Source of the DNA: Cycas panzhihuaensis | Taxonomy: Eukaryota > Cycadophyta | Reading direction: 5' to 3' | DNA: 64,000 nucleotides | Assembly (NCBI GenBank): GCA_023213395.1 | Contig: CM041465.1 | Span: forward strand, 129,463,741 to 129,527,740 | In this document: positions 52,213 through 63,699 of the stretch, piece after piece | Layout of the letters: each line of letters starts with the position of its first letter | Position numbering within the stretch: the stretch's first letter is position 1 | Notes under the pieces: generated by a model | Seen by the model: only the letters and a program-made list of their open reading frames with translations | The model's database searches: none | Told to the model about the DNA's origin: nothing | Made by a program: the position numbers and the translations under genes

Positions 52213-53351
52213 ATATAATAAGGTTCAAATGGATTTAGCATTGGTCAACACCTCCTTAGCTTAATAATTTACTTTGAAATTAGATAGTTATAATAGTTGA
52301 AGTAGTTAAAGAAATGTAACACCAATTAGAAGTAGTTAGAACTCAAAGGAATAACCATATGGTATATATCAATATGATTACCACTTCTTATCACCTTTTT
52401 CCTTTATTTTCCTCTATTATCCCCTCTTTTGAAATTTTATAGAAAAGGAAGAGCTCAATAAAATCTTTAGTAAATGTTAATTAGCCCTTCTTTTAGGCTT
52501 GCAACATCACATAATAGACCAAGTGGGAGTGTTCAGTTATGGGCAGAATCATACTAGAAACCTAGAATACCTAATTATAGGTTCCTTAACTATTAAGCCC
52601 ATTATATTACTCCTCATATGAGAGGTTAAATCTAGAATGAATTAATTAAGCAATAAGCTCTTTCTTTCTTTCTTTTTAACATAACTTTTGAGTTTTCATC
52701 AAAAATATTTGAAGTTCATTTAGTTATTACTTAGTATACTTTGAATAATTTTAATGAAAATGTATATATTTTATTCGTTTCTCACTTAGTCATTATCTAG
52801 TGAAGTAGTTGATTAGATATATAAATTTAATTTTATAAGTCTTTATTTCTTGAAATAATCATTTCTTATTATATCTCTTACTATTGATATATTGCCACCT
52901 TCATATTTCTGTGGAGTTTATTTAGTTGTTATGTAGTCAATTCTATGTAAATTTCTAGAGATTGTGCATAATTTCTAATCATTCTAGACTTAGTCATTAT
53001 CTAGGTTAGAATTAATAGGTTTTATATAGGTAGGCTTACAAGAGTTATCCTTTTTGAAAGCTACACTCTTTCGTTTCATTTCTCATACATTTTCTTTTAT
53101 TTTTTGTTATACTTTCTATTCATTTTATAGTTGTATATATCACTATGTATAATTATTTTTCCTTCCATATTTGTAAATTATATACATAAGTTATATATAT
53201 TACTATGAATGGTCAAGGGAGCCACCCCTATTTATGTAAAGGGTTTTTTCTTATATATTGCCCTTTCCTTTTTATACTTAAATTAAATATTCACACACCT
53301 AGTTATCATGTTTATATAGCTTTGGAGAAGGTTTAAAAACATCAATCAACA

Positions 53352-53677
53352 CCTTTCACTTTCTCCTTATTCTAAACCTAATCTAGCCAATGTTATAAAA
53401 GGTCATAAGTTCCTTAGTCTCTCACTTAGATATAATATAAACTCCTACACCTCAATTAATCACTTCATACTAAATGGAGAAGTTAATAAAAAGAGAAGGA
53501 CAAGGTATGGCCCTTTAGCTTTCTATAATTAAGGACCAAATTATGGATGACTTAATCCACTTAATTTTGTGATCAATCCTCTCTAACCATGTATAAGTGT
53601 TTCATAATATATCCTAAGAAACCCCACTAGATTAAGAAATAGAACATACAAGTAAATTAAAGCTAAGTACATGAACC
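53352..53677. other. Short flank with no recognisable feature
   Basis: AT-rich DNA between the end of Gypsy-1 and the start of Copia-4. No domain, repeat or RNA gene is evident. Confidence 0.6.
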
Positions 53678-53889
53678 TAAAGAAAACACTCAAAGAATGA
53701 GATGTGTTCATTGATTATGTGAGAGATAATCTCTCTATAAGTACAAAAGAAGTTTAATAATTGCTTACTATATGTAAGCCACTTATCATTCTTACAATGA
53801 AGAGGGAATGCCATATAACTCTCATTAATTAACTATATAACCTAAGATACTATTCTAGATAAAACATTATTCTAACATCCTCTCTTAAT

Positions 53890-54480
53890 GTTTTATCTAT
53901 TTTAAACAAAACTTATCTTTAAGAAATTGAAACTCATCTTTGCTAAGAGGCTTAGTTAATATGTTTGTAACTTGTTTATTTGTGTTACAATGTATCAACT
54001 CTGTTTCTTTGTTCTGGACTTTTTCCCAAATAAAATGTTGATGTACTTTAATGTGCTTTGTTCTAGTATGAAAGACCAGGCTCTTTGGTTGGTTGTTTTT
54101 TATTACTCCATGACATTGTTATTGAGCCAAGAAGAAAATAATATCCAATATTTTAATTTCTATTCTCTTTATCTCTTACCTAATTAAATTCATTATATCT
54201 AACTAGCATCACTATATTATTTTTTATATATGTAAGTTCTAGATTAGAGGTGCCTTTTAGATACTTGAGTATTCTTTTTGTTGCTCTATAGTGTGGCATT
54301 TTAGGATCTTGCATGTATCTAGAAATTACACCTATTGAATATGAAATATCAAGTCTAGTGGTAATAAGATAAATTAGACTACCAATTAGTTTTCTATAAA
54401 AGGTTACGGATTGGTATTCCTTCTATGTCTTGAGTTAATTTGCACCTTATCTCCATTGGCATTGCATAATTGTTGTAGTC
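53890..54480 (-). pseudogene. Copia-4 RNase H
   Basis: RTKHIKVHQHFI and NKQVTNILTKPLSKDE, read on the minus strand near 53930-54070, are the conserved end of copia RNase H. The start near 54300-54480 is broken by stops. Confidence 0.85.
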
Positions 54481-55215
54481 TTCCATCTTGAATTTCATTA
54501 GCAAATTCTTAATGTACTTATTTTATGATATAGTAATTGAATCCTTCTTCTATTTTACTTATATACCAAGATAATAACTTAGAAGCCCTAAGTCAATCAT
54601 TTCAAATCCCTTTTCCGATTGAGTTGTTATGGTTGTCATAGACTTTGTATCACTACCTTTAAGAATCATATCATCTATATGAATAATAATTATGGTGATT
54701 AATCATTTTCTAATCTTTACATATAAACTAAGATATAATTCACACCTTTGAAATTGATTTTGTATGAGGTATTTATCTAATTTAGTATACTAGGCTCTTA
54801 GAGCTTGCTTTAGACTATATAGGGATTTTTTTTATTTGCAAATAAGATGTCCTTTTCCAGTTTAAATATATCCCTTTGGCTATTGTATATATACCTCTTC
54901 TTTTAAGTTTCCATTTAAAAAGGCACTCTTTACATCAAGTTTAAAGATTTTTCTTTTTTTTTATGCAATTAGGGTGTGCCTCTTGACCACTAATCTTGCC
55001 TCGTATTTTTCTATTCTACTGTTAGAATTTTCTTTTACCTTATAAACCCATTTACAATTGATAATTAGCTTGTCAATAGCTGGTTCAACCAATTCCTATA
55101 ATTTATTTTTAGAAATAACTACTATTTCTATATCCATTGATGATTTCCATTCACCGTATTATTTTGCTTCCTCATATGATTGAGGTTCAGCTGAACAAAA
55201 TAATGCCTAATGTTT
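54481..55215 (-). pseudogene. Copia-4 reverse transcriptase
   Basis: Minus-strand motifs right to left: ELVEPAIDKLI, CKWVYKVKEN, RIEKYEARLVVK, then ITIIIIHIDDMILKG (YVDD is HIDD, both aspartates kept) and MIDLGLLSYYL. Frame changes and TAG/TAA stops separate them. Confidence 0.88.
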
Positions 55216-55740
55216 TTAAGATATGGTTTTATCATCAAACATATCACCTTTTATCTTTTCAATTGTCTTAAGACACCGTTTAGGTATATTTTTAGAAGTT
55301 GTCTTGATTTCCTCTTCTTCGGGACTTATTTCTTTGATAGGTAAGGAAGCCCTTTCAAGACCTTCTTCCTCTATATCAATGTCCTCAAATATGATCCCAG
55401 AGACTTCTTCAAGTGTAGGAGTAGCTACAAAAGCTTCTTTTAATGACAATTCAATTTTTCAATGTATTTCTTCATTTCTAATAATATCTTATTCATTAAA
55501 AATAACATCTCTACTTATATAGACTTTATTTGTTTTGGGGTATATGCATCTATATGCCTTGGAATTCTTACTATAGACTATCATTATGAATTATATGCTT
55601 TTACAATCAAGTTTGGTCTTTTTCTTATCAGGAATGTGAACAAAAGTTTAACATCCAAAAGTTTTAAGATTGCTTACATTAGGCTTATATCTTGTCCATG
55701 CTTTTTAAGAAGTTACTTTATTTAAGGCATGAGTTAGAAT
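55216..55740 (-). pseudogene. Copia-4 integrase-to-RT linker
   Basis: An acidic linker, open for 77 codons at 55216-55449 (SLKEAFVATPTLEEVSG at its start), precedes RT. The upstream part shows NSKAYRCIYPKTNKVYISRD, corresponding to the usual segment following the integrase C-terminus (KAYR..D..T.KV..SRDV.F). Confidence 0.85.
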
Positions 55741-56300
55741 TTAGTTTAATAAGTATGATGTTATGTTTACAGCTTTTACCCAATATGCCTTAGGAACTTT
55801 CTTGTCTTGAATTAAGCTTCAAGTCATTTCCATGATGGTTTTATTCATCTGTTCTGCAACACTGTTTGATTAAGGTATGTAGGGAGTAGTTATTTATCTA
55901 CATATTCCATGAGTTTTGTAATAATCCTGAAATTCTTTTGATGTATATTCTCCTCTGCCATTAAATCAAATATATTTTAATTTATTGTTACTTTCTAGTT
56001 CTACTTCTTCTTTAAATTCTTTAAATTTAATGAATGTTTTTTATTTGCTATAGAGAAAGTATACCCATAATCTTCTAGAGAAATCATCAATGAATTTTAG
56101 GAAATATCTTGCTCCATTGAGTGAACATGGAGCAATGGACCCATAAAGATTTGAATGCATTAACTCTAATTTGCTTTGTACTTGCCATATACTTTTTAAA
56201 AATGGAATTCTATGTTATTTATCTAGTAAATAACTTTTAAAAATAAAATAATAAAATGAAATATCTAGTAGTACATCAACCATATTAGTATTCTTTAATA
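55741..56300 (-). pseudogene. Copia-4 integrase
   Basis: Near 55860 the minus strand reads NSVAEQMNKTIMEM, the integrase NG.AE..N.T motif, after a stop at the expected Gln. KVPKAYWVKAVNITSYLLN follows. Near 56060-56110 the sequence encodes the RKYF segment with an expected FIDDFSR-like region, degraded. Confidence 0.85.
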
Positions 56301-56301
56301 A

Positions 56302-56830
56302 TTATAATCTATTAGTTGAGATATACCCATACTTCAAATGACAAAGTTTGTTATTATTAGTATTTGAAACATCAAAAGACTTTACATCAATATTTGAAGT
56401 AATAGGAATGGGATTAGAAAGTAGTTTGTAAAGATCATTGTTTTTTATACCATTTACTACTACTATTCTCTCTCTTTTCATATCCAAGATAAGATAAAAC
56501 TCGTTTTTATCAAAAATGGCTCTTAACTTATTCTTACCAAGTTGACATATAGATAATATTTTTTTTTTTATCTTAATACGAAAAGAACATTACCAATTTT
56601 TAGCACTTTTCCTTTGATTTCCACTACTATTTCTCTGATGCCTTAAATGTGAAGGGGGTATTTATTCCCTAATTCAACTAATTTATTAGGAGAATATGTT
56701 TTTAAGGATTCAAACCATTCTTTTCATCTAGTCATGTGGTTGGACACCCCTAAGTCAATGTGCCAAACATCTTCATGTCTAGTGCAAGTAGTGAATGCAG
56801 CTATGACTATTATTTCTTATTCTTCCTCTT
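56302..56830 (-). pseudogene. Copia-4 GAG-pre-integrase and protease remnant
   Basis: The 61-codon minus-strand frame at 56302-56487 holds NDLYKLL and LCHLKYGYISTNRL, where the usual WHLRxGH has lost Trp and the second His. Upstream to about 56770 the protease can only be placed by order and by a short HIDLGVSNH-like segment. Confidence 0.75.
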
Positions 56831-58460
56831 CATCAAGATTACTTTACTCTTTATTGTAATTTTCTACAGGCTATTTCCCTCTCTAAATTATAGCTCACCT
56901 CTAGGAACATTGATAGGGATAATGTCCTCCTTACCCATAGTGATAGTACATATCACATGCTCAATAATTACTGGAAAAATACCTTGGTCTTTCGCAACTG
57001 AAACAAACCCTAGAGTCTCTTGCTAGAACCAATCTTACTCTACCTCTCTGATCTTGCCATCTTCCTCTATATTTATCTCTGGTATCAAGTGATTTATTGT
57101 GACCTCTAAAGGAAGATTATCCTTATCCTCTAGTTACGAAGTTGAGTTTGGATAAGAATGCTTCCTCTATTTCAGATTCTTCTTCATATCTTCTATTTCT
57201 TTCTTCCTATCTTAATAGAAGACCTATGAGAGTTTTAAGAGACATTATTATAGTTTGATTACTATTTGTTATGATATTTACTAGATTATTGAATGACATT
57301 AGAAGCTTGTTAACAATCATTTGGATAAGTTGCAATTTTGGAAGATTTGCTCCAACACTAGTCAAATTATTTCTGATAGATGTTATTTTATGAACAAATT
57401 TAGAAATGCTCTATTTCTCTCTCATATGAATTTTGTATAGTTTTTAATTCAAAGCTACTATCTTAGCTTTATTCTTTTGGCTATACATATTAGCATACTT
57501 TCTAGATTTTTTTTAGTAGAATTCACCCCTTCAACATACAATAATAAGGAATCTAAAATGGATAACTTTAATGCTATGACATCAGAATTGTTAATATCAT
57601 CCCATCTAGGTTGGTTAGTGGCATTAGTAGGTCTCTTATCTTTCCCTTTAGCTATTTCTTAGGCATCTTTTGCACTTAGAATACTCTCAACTTTGATCTT
57701 CTAAACATGGTAATTCATTGTAATAAGTTTGTCTTATTCGCGCAGAGCTAAAATAAAGAAGGTCATTAAAAGAGAAGGAAAATAAAGTTATCAAAATATA
57801 TTATAAGTTCTAAGTCTGACCGGCTGTACAACTATATGAAAAATCTATGAAAAAGTATAATAGTATAAAATGAAGTAAAATTAGACTCAAAAGAAAGATT
57901 TTCATATGAGGATTCTGAATATGTAAAAAAAAAAATAGAAATTTTCTCTAGTTTTCTTTAAATCTAACCCAAAAATAAAAATGTGTGACTAGGATTAATA
58001 GAAAAAATTGATTGAAACTTTACAAATCTCCACTAAAATCTTTAAATTTATATGAAAAATGATTTTCATAGACTAAGGAAGGAAATTAAAGAGTTTTTAC
58101 CTAGATTAAATGCATGATTCCATAGAAAAATGCTCAAATGCTTTCAAACCTACATACAACTATAATTTGAGTAAAACACCATTTACATGAAGGAATTTTG
58201 AGTTGGATCTTTAGAAGAAAATGATGTACTTTTGAAAATAGTCTAGTTGGTTAAATTTTAGAAAAAATTAAGCACTTTTATCTTTTAAGCGTCGTATAAT
58301 TTGTACGGTTCCATACATAGTCTATCCAAAATTGTACAGTTTGAAAAAGAACTCTTTCTTCAGTATCTTCACTTGTCTTCACAATCTTCTTTGAGACTTA
58401 ACAGAAAACAATAACTCGCTAGAGTTTCACTTGTCTCCTCAACCCCAATCAAAACTCCTG
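56831..58460 (-). pseudogene. Copia-4 gag region and leader
   Basis: By position this is gag and the 5' leader. A knuckle-like segment with Arg-rich flanks lies near 57010-57110. The remainder is strongly degraded and AT-rich, and I could not place domain borders. Plus-strand open frames here are shadows. Confidence 0.55.
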
Positions 58461-58672
58461 CTCTGATACCATGAAGAAAACACTCAAAGAATGGGATGTT
58501 TTCATTGATTATGTGAGAGATAATCTATCTATAATTACAAGAGAAGTTTAGTAACTGCTTACGATGTGCAAGCTACTTATCATTCTTATAATAATAAGGG
58601 AATGCCATATAACCCTTATTAATTAAGTATACAACATAAGGTATTATTATAGATATCATATTATTCTAATCA

Positions 58673-59467
58673 AACCATTAACATTAGGCCTTACTACCAT
58701 CATTCTAGCATATATATGTGATTTAATCTTTGGTTAAGGATTACATTTTTGTGGTAGTTAATAAGCTTAGCAAATATGTTAATTTTATTAAAATCCATAG
58801 TAAGAATATGACTAGCTAATTTATAACAATCTTCCTTGTATAGATCTTGAGTTCACATAGATTCCCCAAGGTCATCATCAATGACAAAGATCTAAAGTTT
58901 ACTAATGGGTTTTGAAAGGAATTTTTCCAACAAGTGGATACCACTCTCTCCATGAGCATAACACACCACCCTTAAATAGATTATTAAATATAAATCATTA
59001 ATAGGTATCTTAAAGGCTATCTCCATTATTTCATATCTATTTTGTAGAAGAAATAGCATTGATGGTTATATCTATCTAAATAGGATATAACCTAACATAT
59101 TGCATAACCATTAAAACATTCCTATTTAAGGCCTTGTATAGGTATAAACCCCCCAAAATATTAAATTAGGACATAATAGTAAATCATCAACTTCAAGAAA
59201 TAAGTACTAACATCGAATTATTAAAGGAAGGCTTAAAGAGGCATGGAATCAAGCGAAATCCCAGGTAAAGTAGCATCAAACCAAAAGGGATTTTTAAACA
59301 AATGATTAGGTATATCTCCATTGAAAAATAGTAATATTGATAAACACTTGATCAAATGACAAGAATAGCTAGAGGAAGACAATACTGAGGAATGTTTAAA
59401 ATCTACTAAGCATCATTAATATTTATGACGCTCCATGGATGAAGCATTTTTTTAAGAGAGGGAGGAA
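58673..59467 (+). pseudogene. Gypsy-4: integrase remnant and polypurine tract
   Basis: The plus strand reads NKLSKYVNFIKIHSKN near 58758, then FPKVIINDKDLKFTNGF, EFFQQVDTTLSMSITHHP, NRYLKGYLHYF and WLYLSK, matching the gypsy integrase core and its DRD..F motif (here NDKDLKF). INPPKY ends the core. The downstream part has no clear chromodomain. A polypurine tract aagagagggagga at 59453-59466 is followed by TGTCATTGACCC, a likely 3' LTR start. Confidence 0.82.
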
Positions 59468-60287
59468 TGTCATTGACCCATTTTTTATATTAAAGGTCTT
59501 AGTATTTATGTTTTGAAGGGTAATGGAACCTAGAAGGATTTAATTATATTGGCTTCATAAAGAAGCTATTAGTAGTTACTTCCATAAGAAGCTATCTATG
59601 AAAGCTTTTAACACTTGTCTATAATATGTATATGGACTTATTATATAGAAGATATTAGGTATTAATTACAAATTACAAGCTTTGCTTAAACTTTTAAACA
59701 TGCTTCTTATGCAGTATCTCCTTGCATATATTAGGATCCCTATAAGCTTCATTTACAATATTTTTTAAATGTGCTAATTCAAAGGCTAATCAATCTAAAG
59801 AAACATTTATGACCTATAAGCCATAGATAGTTTCTTAAATCTCTAGATCTAATGGCCTTTTGACCTATACTTTATATGTGATTGTAATTTAAATCCATTC
59901 CTTCATAATTAAAATATAAAGTCTTTTACATTGAATAAGAAGCTTGGAATATTGAACATCATTATTTTACTTGGTATTGTTTTCATCAAACTATATTCTA
60001 AAACATTTATAATAGACATTGTATAGCCCTTTATATTATCTCCACATATTATTCAATTTGAGAATAAACAACATTCTATAGTAGATGTGGGCCTTAGTCA
60101 ATTGTTGCTCTATTTCTACCATTGTTGCCTAGTTTATCCAAAATATTTCTCCTTGTAATAGTAATTATATTCTTTAAAGTTAGTATCCATGATATGTCCT
60201 TACCCAATGATACCATTTTTTTGCTAATTAGAGCCTTAACAAAGTAGTAGAAAGTATTTGAACTTACTTTTCTCATCACAGATACTG
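59468..60287. other. Probable 3' LTR and flank of Gypsy-4
   Basis: Starts TGTCATTGACCC immediately after the polypurine tract. No second copy exists in the window, so its right end cannot be placed. A minus-strand frame at 60094-60279 (61 codons) is unrecognised. Confidence 0.45.
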
Positions 60288-60499
60288 TTGGAGAGAGGGT
60301 ATCAATTTATAAACATGGGCATAATCACATAATATCAATTGTAAATCCAATCAAATAAGATACACCAAATATGGAAGCTAGAAAACCCTTTTAGGGGAGA
60401 AAAACCACCTCTTAAATAATAATAAGAAGTGGATAAAGAAGAAGATGATAAAGAAGATAATGAAGACTTCAACATGGTAATCCCCCTTTAATGAAGACT

Positions 60500-61200
60500 T
60501 TATTAATATTTAATAATTCTCATAGCCTTATTAACTTTACTTTAGTCAATGGATTTGTTAGGATGTTAGCAATCTGTAAATCTTTAAGACAATATAATAG
60601 ATTAATTATATTATCATTAATAAGTTACAAATAAAATACTGATGTAATTCTATGTGACTAATTCTAAAATGTACAACAAGATAGATATTGCACTTTGATT
60701 ATCAATATTTATTTGAATGGAAGAGTTAGGAAACAAACTAAACTCATTGAATAGAACTTTAATCCAAAGTGATTCTTTGTTCACTTCTATTAATACTTGA
60801 TATTTAGCTTTTGTCGTAGATAATGTTAATGATTGTATTTTCTTGCTAGACCAAGTGATTGGTGAAGAGTCGAGGAAGAAGACATAAGCAGCTATGAATT
60901 TTTAATCATTGGAGTCACCTACCCAGTCTAAATCTATATCACCTATCAACTTAAGGTTAAAATTATAAAATTTGTAAGTGAGACTATGATAAATTATACC
61001 TTGAAGGTAATGTAAGATTTGTTTAGCTACTTTTAAATGTAATTTATGAAGTTTTTGCATGTACCTAGAATATAAGATAACAACATAAGAGATATCTAGG
61101 TAAGTGTGGGTTAGGTAAATAAGACTACCTATTAACTGATGATATAAGGTGGAATCACAAGATGGAGATTGACAATTAGTTGATAATTTCACACCTTATT
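60500..61200 (-). pseudogene. Copia-5 RNase H and RT end
   Basis: The 96-codon frame at 60902-61192 has CDSTLYHQLIGSLIYLTHTY, SRYMQKLHKLH and KLIGDIDLDWVGDSND, where TDSDWAGD has become GDIDLDWVGD. Nearer 60840 the SSKKIQ segment and further RNase H pieces are visible with stops. Confidence 0.9.
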
Positions 61201-62340
61201 ATAAAGGGGTTGGGGTTGGTTTTGTATTTCCATATTGAATCTTTTTATTAAATCAAAAATGTACTTAGATTATAATAGTTATTTTTTATTTTGATTGATA
61301 GATTTATAGTCTTAGAAAATAATATAAAATACCTAAATCTATCATTTCAAATTTACTCATCAAAATGAATTTTAATTGATAAATATAAGAAAGTAGGGAT
61401 CTAGTTATAATAATATCATCGACATAAAGAATTAAAATGCTAATATTTTCATCTTGGCATTTGAAATAAAGATTAGGATCATGAATACATTTAGTGTATC
61501 TATTTTGAAGAAGGTAATTATCAATCTTAATGTACTAAGCCCTAAGATTATTTAAGACCATATAAAGATTCTTTCAGTTTATAAATAAGATTAAGATTAG
61601 ATACAAAGCCAGGGGTTGATTTATATAGATTTTTTCTTTAAAATCACCATTTAAGAAAACACTCTTTACATCCATTTCATGTATTTGCTAGCTAAATTTA
61701 GCTGTAAGAGTAATAATAGTTTTGATTATATTTATTTTAGCAACAAGAGAAAAGGTTTTAGTGTAATCAATATTGTCAATCTAAAAAAAACCTTTGGCAA
61801 CCAAACAAGCCTTATGTTTTTCAATTGCTCCTTCTTAATTATACTTAGTTTAGTAAACCCATTTGTAGTCTACCAAATTCTTACTTGGAGGTAATAGTAC
61901 TAAATCCCAAGTTGAGTTTTTCTGAAGAGTATTATATTCAACTTGCATGGCTTATTGCCATACAGGATTATAACAAGTTTCTTTATAAGTTTTAGAATCA
62001 TTACTAGTTATTACTTTGGCCATTAACATAAAGTTAGCTTGCAGTTTCTGTGACTTGGTTCTCTTGGTATCTGATGCATCACCAATATCAGAACTAGTAG
62101 TCGAAAAGGTTTTTTAAGCCCAAACTAACTATTTATTTCTTGAAGAAGAATTAGAAGTGGAAGATTCATTAGAAAAAATTGGTAGATTAGAAGTGGATAG
62201 ATCTAACATACTAGGTTTAGTTAAGGTCCAGTTCTGAACTTGTGTGGATAAACTATCAATTAGTTCACTATCCGCTTATTTTTCTAAGAGGTCTATTAAA
62301 TAAGTATTAGTTAATAAGCTTTCAACAAGAAGTTCTATAT
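61201..62340 (-). pseudogene. Copia-5 reverse transcriptase and linker
   Basis: ISILILYVDDIIITRS near 61405-61440 keeps both catalytic aspartates, unlike Copia-3. KFEMIDLGILYYF follows. Upstream, near 61850-61980, are the segments before the RT core, and then a degraded linker. Frame breaks are frequent. Confidence 0.87.
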
Positions 62341-63060
62341 GATTGATTTTTGATAAATATCCCTCTTCATCAAAAATAACATTACACAAAATTAAGACTT
62401 TATGTGTGATTAGATCTAATAATCTATAGGCTTTACTTTCTTCATTATATCTAATGAAGATAAATTTTTCACTTTTGGGGTTGAGTTTATTTTGTTTTTC
62501 CCTTGGAATATGTCCCCAAGTAGTGCTTCCAAAGACTCTAAGATGTTTTACAGACAGTTTTTGGCCAGACTACTTTTGTTCTGGTGTAGCTTACTATAAG
62601 GGCTTACTTAGTCAATGGTTTAATAGATAATTGGAGAACGTTATTGCTTTAACCTACAACTTTAAGTTAAGAACTTTTCCATGTATCATACATTTAGTCA
62701 TTTCCATAAGAGTATGGTTCTTACATTTAGCAACACCATTCTGATGAGGAATATAAGCAATAGAATATTAAAATCTAATTTCATGTTTTTTACAATATGA
62801 AGTAAATGTATTACTTAAGTGCTTTTTTACATTGTTAGACTTGAAGATTTTATTTTTTGAGTTAGATTGGTTTTCAACTAATATTTTAAACTCAACAAAA
62901 ATATCAAATATTTAACTTATAGTTTTAAGCATGTAGACCCAACATTTCCTAGAGAAGTCATCGAGAAAAGTAATAAAATATTTACTTCTAGAGTACGATT
63001 ATACTTGGAAGGGACCACAAATATCTAAGTGTAGAAGTTCGAGTGAAACTTTTGCTTGAA
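62341..63060 (-). pseudogene. Copia-5 integrase
   Basis: The region matches Copia-3 20380-21040 in reverse. Visible pieces include the KFIFIRYNEESKAYRLLDLI-like segment near 62390-62480, the GVAKCKNHTLMEM-like segment near 62690-62750, and a YSR/W segment near 62920-63000. All are broken by stops. Confidence 0.85.
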
Positions 63061-63650
63061 ATAATGTTTGATATATAAAGGGATCCATGTGTTGCTTACC
63101 TATTACACAAGCTTTACAAACACTATAAATAGTAGATAGGGATGGAAGCCCATATACCATATCATTTAGATATTGTAGTTTGCCATAACTTGTATGGCTA
63201 AACCAAACATTCCATAGCTTACTAACTGGGTTAGATTTAACTATAAAGGTACTAAAGGATTTAGTTTTGGATTGATTTATATTTGTTAAACTATACAAAC
63301 TGATTTTGTAATTAGCAAGTCCTAAAGCAATAGTTTTAAATTTATTGAAAGGTTGTTTAATAATGAATTTGCCTTTCTAGAATTCAACAATAAGGTCTTT
63401 CAAGCAAATTTGATAAATAGATAAGAGATTAGGAAGCAAGCTTAGAATATAAAATACATATTTGATTGAACCATCCTTTAATGTAACATCATGAGTACCT
63501 TTGACTTTCAATTGAGATCCACTTCTAAAAGAAATTTCCTCTTCAGAATTAAGAGTAGATTGATAGGTAGTTAAGTATTCTTGGTGACTTGTCATATAAT
63601 AGAATACACTAGAATCTAAGATCCACAAAGGTAGTTATGAGATAGGGACA
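63061..63650 (-). pseudogene. Copia-5 GAG-pre-integrase and protease
   Basis: The 99-codon frame at 62999-63298 has SKLWNVWFSHTSYGKLQYL, then VCKACVIGKQHMDPF and LLHLDICGPFQV. The 83-codon frame at 63377-63628 starts MWILDSSVFYYMTSH, so the active-site DSG is DSS, and continues with DVTLKDGSIKYVFYI. These are the longest intact frames of this element. Confidence 0.92.
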
Positions 63651-63699
63651 AAAAGTGTTGATGTGGTGGTAGTTAAAGAATAATTAGAGTTATGGGATC

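Larger units (their letters stand above)
10376..53351 (+). mobile_element. Gypsy-1: giant nested Ty3/gypsy element with ~3.25-kb LTRs
   Basis: Two colinear direct copies of a long sequence flank a gag-protease remnant. The left copy starts TGTTACCCCTGC at 10376 and ends near 16852. The right copy starts tgttatccctgc at 26116 and ends near 53351. After removing nested insertions they are about 3.25 and 3.3 kb. Colinear blocks include 10376-10530 with 26116-26250; 10540-10800 with 28840-29115; 10810-11250 with 36385-36815; 11300-12210 with 38110-39085; 15440-16850 with 39090-39299, 45533-45646 and 52213-53351. Flanks acttt and ccttt match at 4 of 5 positions, as expected of an old target duplication. 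The internal region has gag and a retropepsin of Athila/Tat type, but reverse transcriptase and integrase are missing. Ends are uncertain by a few bases. Confidence 0.75.
26116..53351 (+). repeat. 3' LTR of Gypsy-1, with five nested insertions
   Basis: LTR segments are 26116-26280, 28809-29120, 36379-36815, 38102-39299, 45533-45646 and 52213-53351. Together they give about 3.3 kb, colinear with 10376-16852. The insertions between them are described separately. At 26116-26280 and 28809-28850 about 40 bp of LTR sequence seems to be present on both sides of the inverted copia LTR, which a simple insertion does not explain. Confidence 0.72.
53678..58672 (-). mobile_element. Copia-4: full-length Ty1/copia element
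   Basis: The LTRs are 53678-53877 (200 bp, 3' LTR) and 58472-58672 (201 bp, 5' LTR), clearly alignable from gaaaacactcaaagaatg to attattcta. The primer site (minus strand tggtatcagag) is intact at 58461-58471. The polypurine tract aagagaggat lies inside the 3' LTR edge. Flanks share aacc (53674-53677 and 58673-58676). Domains from gag to RNase H run right to left. Confidence 0.92.

Noticed and set aside
55462-55725. Plus-strand frames of 87-99 codons at 55223-55725
   Set aside because: They are antisense shadows of the Copia-4 integrase/RT linker, which has recognisable motifs on the minus strand.
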